Of a DNA stretch of 64,000 nt, positions 17,682-25,175 are shown piece by piece; the stretch's first letter is position 1; each line of letters begins with the position of its first letter. The notes under the pieces were generated by a model, which had not been told where the DNA came from, did no database searches, and worked only from the letters and a program-made list of their open reading frames with translations. The position numbers and the translations under genes are program-made. This DNA comes from Actinoplanes xinjiangensis (GTDB taxonomy: Bacteria > Actinomycetota > Actinomycetes > Mycobacteriales > Micromonosporaceae). The DNA is taken from contig NZ_QGGR01000032.1 in NCBI RefSeq assembly GCF_003148685.1, positions 46,093-110,092 on the forward strand, written 5' to 3'.

Positions 17682-18401
17682 GTGTTGAATCATGACGAGG
17701 CCGTCGACTACCTCAATGGGTTCGACGGTATTCCCCCTGAGGTCCTGCAACCGGAACTCCTGTCTGACGGTTCCTGGCTGCTCGAACGGCGAGAGTTCTG
17801 GGCGAGCCTGCTCTACGACGGAGCTGACGAGGAACTCCTCGATGCCTTGTTCGGCGGCGAGCAGGGCGTCTTCGACCAGATGACCGACATATGTAAAGAG
17901 ATCGAACGATCGGGTACGTGGCCGGTACTGAGGCTCGGAACTCAAGCCGGAGACTTCGCGCTGATCAACTGGTATGTGATCGACGAGACGGAGGGCCACG
18001 AGTTCGTGGTCCTGCCCGGAGACGGCCGGTGTATCACCGTCGCCTCGGTGGCAGCACACTCCTTCGGTCCCGGGGTGTCCTGGCCGGAGGCCCAGAGACT
18101 TGTCGAAAGGGGCGTCCTGGGGTCATCGGCACAGCGGCTGCTTCTGCTGGTGCGTGCCTTGGGCGACGGCGATTCTCTGGCTGAAATGGTCGATCAGGTG
18201 GCTGACGCACTCCTCGCGGTCGGTGATGCCGCGTGTCCGCGTGAGACGGCTGTGGAAGCCGCTCGGCAACTGCTCGAAGACCGTGGAGGGAATTGGTCCA
18301 GGCACGGTGACGCGCTGGTTTGCGACAACGAATACGCGGCTCGACGGGTGGGTGGACTTCCACCAGAGGATCTACTCAAAGTTACGCGGGCACTTCAGTA
18401 A
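17682..18401 (+). CDS. Acidic protein of unknown function
   Basis: A 239-residue acidic cytoplasmic protein that I do not recognise. It starts at GTG 17682 (next codon TTG). The N-terminal part (HDEAVDYLNGFDGIPPEVLQP) and central strands (GDFALINWYVI, HEFVVLPGDGRCITVAS) resemble the general layout of SMI1/SUKH-like immunity proteins, but key SUKH motifs are not clear. The C-terminal half is helical. Its place among several immunity-like genes suggests a role in toxin protection; this is inference only. Confidence 0.65.
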   Translation: MLNHDEAVDYLNGFDGIPPEVLQPELLSDGSWLLERREFWASLLYDGADEELLDALFGGEQGVFDQMTDICKEIERSGTWPVLRLGTQAGDFALINWYVIDETEGHEFVVLPGDGRCITVASVAAHSFGPGVSWPEAQRLVERGVLGSSAQRLLLLVRALGDGDSLAEMVDQVADALLAVGDAACPRETAVEAARQLLEDRGGNWSRHGDALVCDNEYAARRVGGLPPEDLLKVTRALQ

Positions 18402-18404
18402 AGG

Positions 18405-18575
18405 TTGGCACCTCACATCGGTGATCACGTTTGGCTGGTGGCCGATGTGACAGTTGCCTCGCCAGAGTGCCCGGGGATCGCCAGGCTGCGGGAATTCGAC
18501 TTCGTCGCCGCCGACGGCACGATCCATGATGATCGGCCTCCGGATGCTGACGACCGCCAACGGTGCCCGAAGTAG
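18405..18575 (+). CDS. Possible small ORF or gene remnant
   Basis: A 56-codon frame from TTG 18405 to TAG 18573-18575, directly after the stop at 18401. The translation (GDHVWLVADVTVASPECPG, then REFDFVAADGTIHDD) has coding-like composition but no recognised match. It could be the tail of a decayed gene. Confidence 0.25.
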   Translation: MAPHIGDHVWLVADVTVASPECPGIARLREFDFVAADGTIHDDRPPDADDRQRCPK

Positions 18576-18634
18576 CCAAATGTCTCCGCTACGTGGACGG
18601 CCTCTTCTAAAAGGTCACCCCGTAGTCGGTGGCC

Positions 18635-19414
18635 TCAAATGTCCGACGGGTAGCGGTCGTCGAGGATCATCTCGCGCACCTCGATGAGGCCGGGCCAGTG
18701 GCGCGAGACCGGATCGGCGCCGCGGCGCAGCCAGAGAGTGGTGCCGTCGGCCGACGCCGCGGTGTCGATGACGTGGTCCGCGTCGGCTTCGATCCGGTCC
18801 GTCCGGACCAGGCCAAGACCCAGCCGGTCGATTTCGGTCCGCAGGTCACCGTGGGCGAGGTACAGCAGGGCGGCGCGCCCACGGTCGACGCTGACGGCGG
18901 CCGGTTCGACACGGGCCAGCCACGGTCGCAGCGCCTCCGCCGTCGCGGTGAACGTGGTAGCAGCGACGGCGACGAAGAGCCGGGTCACCACATCGGTCTC
19001 GGCCGGCCCGATGTCGAGAGTCCGGTCGGGAGCGAGGCCGTGACCGTGGGTCTCGCCCTCCCAGCCCAGTTCCTGGTCGGCCCGGTCGATCACCAGCCGG
19101 GTGGCCGGCAGTTCAAGGGTGGGTTCGGTGGTCTCGGCGTAGCGGACGTTCGGTGAGTACGTGAAATCCTGCTCGCGCCAGCCGAACCGGTGCAGCAGCG
19201 GCCGGGCCATGGCGCGCATGGCGGATTCCTCGTTCACGGCGGTCCGGGTCCCGGACAGCAGCAGATCGGCGCGTTCGATGTCGACGTCGATCCCGTCGGC
19301 GCCGAGCTCGTCCGCGAGCGGTGCGTAACGGCGAAGCGTCTCGGCGGCGCTCGCGGTACCGCGGGTCAGCCGGAGCATCGCCTGCATCGCGAACTCCGCG
19401 TCGTCCTTCGCCAT
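18635..19414 (-). CDS. Candidate immunity protein for the ALF-repeat toxin
   Basis: A 259-residue cytoplasmic protein. It starts at ATG 19414 (MAKDDAEFAMQAML), with GAGGAG about 6-11 bases upstream. It lies 58 bases downstream of, and on the same strand as, the toxin gene ending at 19473, the standard place for a polymorphic-toxin immunity gene. Recognisable strings are ADELGADGIDVDIERADLLL, LRPWLARVEP and the C-terminal VREMILDDRYPSD; I do not know the family. Between the genes sits a strong hairpin that could make its expression independent of, or lower than, the toxin. The immunity role is inferred from position only. Confidence 0.75.
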   Translation of the reverse strand: MAKDDAEFAMQAMLRLTRGTASAAETLRRYAPLADELGADGIDVDIERADLLLSGTRTAVNEESAMRAMARPLLHRFGWREQDFTYSPNVRYAETTEPTLELPATRLVIDRADQELGWEGETHGHGLAPDRTLDIGPAETDVVTRLFVAVAATTFTATAEALRPWLARVEPAAVSVDRGRAALLYLAHGDLRTEIDRLGLGLVRTDRIEADADHVIDTAASADGTTLWLRRGADPVSRHWPGLIEVREMILDDRYPSDI

Positions 19415-19431
19415 GGAAAACTCCTCACCGG

Positions 19432-19461
19432 TGATGGGGCCTGGCGGGCCAGGCCCCATCA
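19432..19461 (-). terminator. Hairpin between toxin and immunity genes
   Basis: A 13-base perfect stem (arms 19432-19444 and 19449-19461, core GATGGGGCCTGG) with a 4-base loop lies 11 bases after the toxin stop. The ribosome site of the next gene follows immediately. It could terminate or attenuate transcription, or block 3' decay of the toxin mRNA. Confidence 0.75.
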
Positions 19462-19472
19462 TCCAAGAACCG

Positions 19473-22400
19473 TCAGTGGGTCACTCGGCCGGTCGGCGAG
19501 ATGTTGGCGTGACCCGCGTCCTTGCCGAACAGGTCGAGGCCGCCCTTGCCGTTCTTGAGCTGCACATCCCACTCCTGCTGGCCGGGGTGCCAGCGCCACT
19601 CGTAGCCGTACGCGTCGACGTATCCGCCGTTGACCTTGCGCGGTTTGGCCGGGTCCCAGCCCTTCGGCGGCACGAAGACGATCGGGCCCTGGGTGGGCAG
19701 CCGCAACTTTTGCACCGCATTGCGGGCACCGGGATTCGTCGCGTAGAACTCCGCAGCCTCCTTCAGCAGCGTGTCCATGACACCGAGGGCCCGGTTCGCG
19801 CGAGCCAGCCCGGCGTACTCCACGTTGTGTGCCAGGTTCTTGAGGAACTCCAGGTTGTGCGCCCGCTTGGCGAGCGCGGCGAAGCCCTTGAGGTCCTTCG
19901 CGACCTTGGCGCTCTTGGCGAACGCGTCGCCGAGGTACGGGATCATCGAGGCGGCCGAGAGACCGGCGCCGAGCCAGTCGCCCTTCCACAGCGAGATGGC
20001 CCCGGAGGCCCCGTCGGCCGCGCCGGTCGGGTCGAAGATGCCGATCAGGTCGAGCAGCAGCTGGGCGATCTCGGAGTCGGTCATCCCGACCGCCTCGGGC
20101 ATCTGGCGGGTTTCGACCGGGGTGCCGGAGGTCTCGGTGTCCTCTCCCTCGGGCACCGGCGGGTTCGGGTTCGGGTTGGACGCCGCCCACGACTCGAGCA
20201 GTTTGCCGGTGGCGACACGCATCGCCTCCAGCGCGATGGTGGCAGCTTCGGCCGCGCTCTTGCCGGCCGCGATGGCCGACGCGTGCGCCCGGGCGGCCGA
20301 CTCGTACGCCGCGTCAGCCGACGCCCGCGCGGACGCGGCCGACGAGGTGGCCTGGTCAGCCGAACGCTGGGCGGCGGCGGCCGAGGCGCGGGCGTCGGCG
20401 GCCGCGTTGGTGGCGGTCCGGGCCGAGGCCGCCGCCGAGTCCGCGGACCGCTTCGCCGCGGCCGCCGCGGTGGCTGCCTGGGCGGCGTACGTCTGGGCCG
20501 CCTTGGCCGAGTTGGCGGCCTGCGTCTTGTACCTGTCCGCCTCGGCCGCCGCACCGTTGGCGCGGGCCGCGAGCTCGGCGGCGAGGGCCGCGTCCTGAGC
20601 GGCGAGGTTCGCCGACTGGGCAGCCGCGGCGACCAGGGCCTGCACCGCCGACACGTGCGCCGCCGTCTGCTCGTCGCGGAGTTTGGCGCGGAACCGCTCG
20701 ACCGCCAGGAACTTCCTGCCCATGGCGGCCGGGCCGGCCAGCGCCACCTTGGCTGCGGCCTGCACCTCGGGTCCACCGGCGGCCGAGATGTCGGCGATCG
20801 CGACCCGCTCGTCGGTGGCGGCGGCGGTGTCCTTGCCGGTGCGCAGGAAGCGGTAGATGTCCTGCGCCGTGCCCTTGAGCGCCGCCTTGCCTGCCGCCGC
20901 GGTGGCCGGTCCGCCGGTGGCGATGATGTTGGAGACGGCGACCCGGTCCTGTGTGGCCCGGCCGGGGTAGTTCGGGAAGGTGAGGAACGCGACGATCTCG
21001 GCGTGGCTCTTGTCGAGAACCGCCTTGGCCGCGTCGGTCAGGGCGGTGTTCGCCGGGTTCTGCGCGATCAGTTCGAGCACCCGGGACCGGTCGTCCTGAG
21101 TGGCGGCCTCCTCGCGGCCGGCGGTGAGGTAGGTGCGCATTGTCTCGGCGTCGCCGGCCAGGACCTCCTCGGCGGCCTGTGCCGTCCAGGGTCCGCCCTG
21201 TTCGCGGAGCAGAACCGCGGCCCGGCGACCGTTGCTCAGCATGGTCTCGGTGGAGGCGCCACTCGCGGTCGCGGCCGCCAGCAGCCCGGCGGTCTCGGCG
21301 GAGACCCGCTGCGCCTCCGGCACGTCGGCCATCACGTCGGCCGGTTTGGCCAGTTCGACGGCACGGAAGGCGGACGCCTCAGCGACGGCGTTCGCGGTGT
21401 CGGTGGTGAGGCTCTGTGCCTCGGCCGTGCGGGCGGCCTGCTGGACCGCCTCGGCCTGCGTTGCCGCGTCGGCGGCGTCCTTGGCGGCGTTCATGGCCGC
21501 GGTTGCGTGCTGGGTGGCCATGGCCGCGGCCTGCTGTGCGGTGCCGGCGAAGACAGCCGCCGCCTCTGCGGCGTCGGCGGCGGCGTCGGCGTGCGCGGCC
21601 GAGCGTTGGGCGTACGTCTTGGCCTGTCGTGCCGCGGTGGCGGCGGTGCGGGCCAGCGACTGTGCCTCGTTGGCGGAGCGGTTGGCCGAGGCGGCCAGCC
21701 GGCGGGCGCGGGCGGCCTGTTCGCGGGCCCGGGCGGCTTCGGAGTCGGCGACCGCCGCGTGCCCGGCGGCCTCGTCGGCGGCCGTGGCGGCGGCGCCGGC
21801 GTTGCCGACCGCGCTGACCGCGGCGACGGCCGCGTCGGCGGCGGCGTCGGCGGCCGCCACGGCCACGTTGATGAAGTCGATGATGCCCTTGACCTGGTTC
21901 GCCGCGGCGCGGGCCTCCTGGGCCGCGGTGCGGGCGGCGTCTGCCTTGTTCTTGTCGCCGAGCGCGGCGGCGGCCGCGTTGTAGGCGCGGGTCGCGGCCT
22001 GGCCGGCGAGGGTTGCGGCATTGGCGGCCCGGGCGGCCGCCTGGGAGGCGATCCGGGCGGCCTGGCGGGCGGCGGAGGCGGCGTTCACCGCGTCCTGAGC
22101 TGCGTCGGCGGCCCGCCCGGCGGCGTCGGCAGCGCGTCCGGCCGCCGCGGTGGCCTTCTTCGCATCCTCCTTGGCCGCGGCGGTCTCGGCGGCTGCCTTC
22201 TCGGCCGCCTTCTTGGCCGCGGCCGCGGCTGCGACTGCCTTGTCCGAGGCCTGGCGGGCGGCGAGGGTCTCCTTGGCAGCGGTCTCGCGGGCCGCGCGGG
22301 CAACCTCGGCGAGGTCGGAGACCGTCATGATCTCCTGGTCGCGGGCGCGGGCGACGTCCTTGCCGCGCAACAGGAAGTAGCGGATGTCCTCGGTGGTACC

Positions 22401-22988
22401 AGCTAGCGCCGCCTTGCCGTCGGCCTGAACCTGCGGGCCGCCGGTCGCGATGATCTCGGAGATCCGGACCCGGTCGTCCTGGAGGGCGGCGTTGTAGGAG
22501 GTGCCGAGCAGGAACGCGCGGACGGCCTCCGGGCCGTCGGTGAGCGCCTGGCGGCCGGCGGCTCCGGTGGCGGCACCACCGGCGGCGATCGTGTCGGAGA
22601 CCTGAAGCCGCAGGTCCTGCTCGAGCGCCTGCTGGTAGCCGCTGTCCAGGAAGGCCTTGACCTGGGCGTCGGTGCCGGCCTGGGCGGGCTGGGCGGCACC
22701 GGCCATCGCCGGGCCGCTGGAGGCGACGAGTTCGTCCAGGCGGGTCCGCTGGTCCAGGGCCCGGGCGGCGTGCTGGCCTTCCGTGACGAAGGTGCGCACC
22801 TCGGCGTCGGTGCCGGTCAGAGCGGTCGCGGCGGCCCGGGACAGGACCGGTCCGCCTTCTCGGAGCAGGGTGACGGCCTCGACGCGTACGGCTTCGATGG
22901 GTTCTTCGGCGGCATGAGCCGGGACCGGTGCGACGCTGATGGTGACCGCGGTCGCCAGGGCGGCGACCAGCGTTGCTCTTATTCGCAT
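19473..22988 (-). CDS. Secreted ALF-repeat polymorphic toxin with C-terminal Ntox17-like domain
   Basis: An 1171-residue exported giant. ATG 22988 has GGGGGAG just upstream; the signal peptide ends near AHA (residue 26). Four ALF-type repeats follow (about residues 35-220, each with an xxxATGGPxVxxAGKxAL-like core), then a long alanine-rich coiled-coil region, a second set of about four ALF repeats, another alanine-rich coil, and a Pro/Glu linker. Next is a pre-toxin-like hydrophobic segment (SGAISLWKGDWLGAGLSAAS, SMIPYLGD). The last 80 residues (VFVPPKGWDPAKP, GGYVDAYGYEWRW, EWDVQL, GHANISPTGRVTH) match the Ntox17 toxin type as I recall it. Such proteins deliver the tip into competing cells. 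The activity of this tip is not known to me. Confidence 0.88.
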   Translation of the reverse strand: MRIRATLVAALATAVTISVAPVPAHAAEEPIEAVRVEAVTLLREGGPVLSRAAATALTGTDAEVRTFVTEGQHAARALDQRTRLDELVASSGPAMAGAAQPAQAGTDAQVKAFLDSGYQQALEQDLRLQVSDTIAAGGAATGAAGRQALTDGPEAVRAFLLGTSYNAALQDDRVRISEIIATGGPQVQADGKAALAGTTEDIRYFLLRGKDVARARDQEIMTVSDLAEVARAARETAAKETLAARQASDKAVAAAAAAKKAAEKAAAETAAAKEDAKKATAAAGRAADAAGRAADAAQDAVNAASAARQAARIASQAAARAANAATLAGQAATRAYNAAAAALGDKNKADAARTAAQEARAAANQVKGIIDFINVAVAAADAAADAAVAAVSAVGNAGAAATAADEAAGHAAVADSEAARAREQAARARRLAASANRSANEAQSLARTAATAARQAKTYAQRSAAHADAAADAAEAAAVFAGTAQQAAAMATQHATAAMNAAKDAADAATQAEAVQQAARTAEAQSLTTDTANAVAEASAFRAVELAKPADVMADVPEAQRVSAETAGLLAAATASGASTETMLSNGRRAAVLLREQGGPWTAQAAEEVLAGDAETMRTYLTAGREEAATQDDRSRVLELIAQNPANTALTDAAKAVLDKSHAEIVAFLTFPNYPGRATQDRVAVSNIIATGGPATAAAGKAALKGTAQDIYRFLRTGKDTAAATDERVAIADISAAGGPEVQAAAKVALAGPAAMGRKFLAVERFRAKLRDEQTAAHVSAVQALVAAAAQSANLAAQDAALAAELAARANGAAAEADRYKTQAANSAKAAQTYAAQAATAAAAAKRSADSAAASARTATNAAADARASAAAAQRSADQATSSAASARASADAAYESAARAHASAIAAGKSAAEAATIALEAMRVATGKLLESWAASNPNPNPPVPEGEDTETSGTPVETRQMPEAVGMTDSEIAQLLLDLIGIFDPTGAADGASGAISLWKGDWLGAGLSAASMIPYLGDAFAKSAKVAKDLKGFAALAKRAHNLEFLKNLAHNVEYAGLARANRALGVMDTLLKEAAEFYATNPGARNAVQKLRLPTQGPIVFVPPKGWDPAKPRKVNGGYVDAYGYEWRWHPGQQEWDVQLKNGKGGLDLFGKDAGHANISPTGRVTH

Positions 22989-23181
22989 TATCTCCCCCGT
23001 GGTCTGGCCGATCCGGCCAGAGAGGACGAATCGACGCAGCCGAGTCAATCGCATGGAGTTGACATGAATCAATGTTTCGGCTACCTGGAAACTATGGCAC
23101 AGATCACATCACCAAGGACCATGCCCATCGACGACCCTGATTAGGGTGCTTAGCGTGCGCATCCACGGGGAGGAAACAACC

Positions 23182-23667
23182 ATGCCTACCAGCCTTAGAA
23201 AAGCCCTGATCGCAGCCGTGGCTGGGGCTGCGGTGATCGGCGGCTCGCTGGCTTACGGCGTCTCTGCCCACGCCGAGGAGGCCGCCGCCGAGCCGGCCAG
23301 CCTGGTCGAGGACTTCAGCTACCCCGGTGCGGCCAAGATCGAGGCCGATAAGAAGATCAAGCTGATCAAGGGCGACGGAAGGATCATGCTCGCCGAGTGC
23401 GGATCCGCTAACGACCTCATCCAGGTCGAGTCCTACAACAATCTGTCCGAGCCGGTGTACTGCTTCAAGGTGCTCGGCTCCACCGGACTCTTGGCGCTGG
23501 AGATCCCGAACGTCTACTTCATCTGGGCCGGCGACGAGAAGGTCACCGCCACCGTCACGGTCGGCGGCGTCCAGAAGGAGCCGGTGGTCGTCGCGGCCAA
23601 CGACGGCGAGCCGGTCGGCGCCGAGGACCCGAAGAACCACGCAGTCCTGCTCGAGCTGCGGGTCTGA
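23182..23667 (+). CDS. Secreted protein of unknown function beside the toxin gene
   Basis: A 161-residue exported protein. ATG 23182 has GGGGAGG at 23167-23173. The signal peptide (LIAAVAGAAVIGGSLAYGVSAHA) is followed by an acidic spacer and a compact beta-rich domain with two cysteines (LAECGSANDLIQVESY, PVYCFKVLGSTG) that probably pair. It resembles small streptomycete/Actinoplanes secreted beta-sandwich proteins of unknown role. It is divergent from the ALF toxin; a linked function is possible but unsupported. Confidence 0.85.
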   Translation: MPTSLRKALIAAVAGAAVIGGSLAYGVSAHAEEAAAEPASLVEDFSYPGAAKIEADKKIKLIKGDGRIMLAECGSANDLIQVESYNNLSEPVYCFKVLGSTGLLALEIPNVYFIWAGDEKVTATVTVGGVQKEPVVVAANDGEPVGAEDPKNHAVLLELRV

Positions 23668-23701
23668 CCTCTGCCGCCCCCGGGCCGGAAGGCGACGTGG
23701 G

Positions 23702-23862
23702 CAGGGCCGGCCGGTCAGCGAGGACGTGCTCATCGACAAGCTGTGGGGGCGGCAGCCGCCGACCGGCCCGAAGAGTTCACTGTTCTGCAAGGTGTTGCGC
23801 CTCCGTGCCTGGTCGGCGCGGAGGCGGGAGTGCTGCTCCGCTCCGACAATGGCTACATGTAG
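23702..23862 (+). pseudogene. Fragment of a SARP/AfsR-type activator DNA-binding domain
   Basis: The translation from 23705 reads GRPVSEDVLIDKLWGRQPP, then LFCKVLRLR, the second half of a SARP (OmpR-like) winged helix. After about 23815 the match continues in another frame as AEAGVLLRSDNGYM and stops at TAG 23860-23862. Both ends and the frame are broken, so this is a relic of a pathway-specific or AfsR-like regulator. Confidence 0.6.
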
Positions 23863-24647
23863 CCAACCAGAGAGACGACGGCCGTAGGCCACAACGGCCT
23901 GGGGCAGCGCGAACAACGGCAGTTGAGTGCTTGCTGGTTGCTCGATGTGAGGCTTCGTAGTCGTAACAGTCAGGGATGCTGGGATCATGGAGCACCCGTC
24001 GAAGGTGATCGTCGAGTGGCTCGTGAGCAACTGTCCGAGCGAGGCGGCTGAGCTGCATACGCCGGCCGCCGAGGAGGCCATAATCGTGTCGGCGGCGACC
24101 GGCCCGAGCACGGACAGCGGCAGACATCCCATGTTTTCGATGTAGATCTGTTGGATCCTGCCGGCTCGAATTTCGAGGTCACCACGGCCGGCTCGGCGCA
24201 GCACGGCGACGAGCCACGCGAAGTGCGTCTTGCGACCGCGGACTGCACCGAGGGATGCCGCCGCGCGCTGTAGTAACCGTTCGCCGGGATGGGGACCTGG
24301 TGGCGTGGGGGCATGGCGCGACCCCGAGGACGGTGAAATTGAACTGGCTTCCATTTCGCCACCGCCGAGTACGACCGTGAGCTGCGCCGGTGCGACAGAG
24401 GACACCACCTGGGAGTGGCTGCTTGTGATGGCGGCGCATCAGTGATTCGCACAGGGGGTCATGCAGCAGGTGTCGTCGTCGGTCAGCATCTCGATCGGCA
24501 AGCGGGACGAAGCACCTGCACCTCGGGAAATCGATCTCGAACCTCGTCGATGGCCGGCGGTGAGAGGGAATCGAGAGCCGATGAAGAGTCGCAGTGCCTA
24601 ACGTAACGAACTCGACCGGTTCTTGATCAGCGGTACGGGGGAAACAG
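23863..24647. other. Non-coding or decayed region, 785 bases
   Basis: No intact gene is convincing. Short frames exist, for example 53 codons from ATG 23987, but none has a family match. The segment follows the SARP relic and probably holds decayed DNA plus the promoter of the exporter operon near its right end (GGGGGAA ribosome site at about 24637). Confidence 0.5.
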
Positions 24648-25175
24648 GTGTCGGTTCTCTACGGTCTGATTGCCCTCTTCGGTGCGCTCACTCTGCTCAA
24701 CCTACTGCTCACCTTCGGCATCATCCGGCGTCTGCGCCAGCGCCCGGCGACCGGCTCAGCCACGGACCCGGGCATGCTGCCGTCCGGCTCGCTGGTCGGC
24801 GACTTCGCCGCCCGCGACCTGAGCCAGCAGCCGCTGTCCCGAGCCGATCTCGACGGCCGTACGCTCGTCGGTTTCTTCTCGCCCGGCTGCGAAGCCTGCA
24901 GCGAGCAGTTGCCGGCTTTCGTGGCCGCCGCGCGGTCGGCGGCGTACGGCCCGCGGTACTCCTGGGCGGTCGTGACGGGCGACGCCGAGTCGGCGTCGCC
25001 GTACCTGCCGTCACTGGAGCCGGTCGCACGGGTGGTCCTGCAGAACGAGGACGACTCGCTGCTCTCGGCGTTCTCGGTGCGAGCCTTCCCCTCCTTCTTC
25101 GTGGTGGACGCCACCGGCCGCGTCGTGGCCGGCGGCGTCGCCGTGGACGACCTGCCCGTCGCGGCGGCCGCATGA
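24648..25175 (+). CDS. Membrane-anchored thioredoxin-like protein (MauD/TlpA type)
   Basis: A 175-residue protein. It starts at GTG 24648, with a GGGGGAA purine run. One N-terminal membrane helix (YGLIALFGALTLLNLLLTFGII) is followed by an extracytoplasmic thioredoxin fold: VGDFAARDLSQQPL, LVGFFSPGCEACSEQLPAF with the redox pair C81-E-A-C84, and AFPSFFVVDATGRVVAGG carrying the cis-Pro loop. It resembles MauD and TlpA/ResA proteins, which form or isomerise disulfides in exported substrates. Its stop overlaps the start of the ABC exporter (ATGA at 25172-25175), so the two are translationally coupled. A four-cysteine peptide gene lies downstream and is the obvious substrate candidate. Confidence 0.88.
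   Translation: MSVLYGLIALFGALTLLNLLLTFGIIRRLRQRPATGSATDPGMLPSGSLVGDFAARDLSQQPLSRADLDGRTLVGFFSPGCEACSEQLPAFVAAARSAAYGPRYSWAVVTGDAESASPYLPSLEPVARVVLQNEDDSLLSAFSVRAFPSFFVVDATGRVVAGGVAVDDLPVAAAA

Noticed and set aside
19413..22406. A 997-codon open frame on the plus strand opposite the toxin gene
   Set aside because: It is the antisense shadow of an alanine-rich gene with strong codon bias: its product is Gly/Arg/Val-rich with no domain, signal or ribosome site, whereas the minus strand has a signal peptide, repeats and a toxin tip.
23987..24148. A 53-codon plus-strand frame after the SARP relic
   Set aside because: It has an ATG but no ribosome site, homology or signal; more likely chance in decayed DNA.
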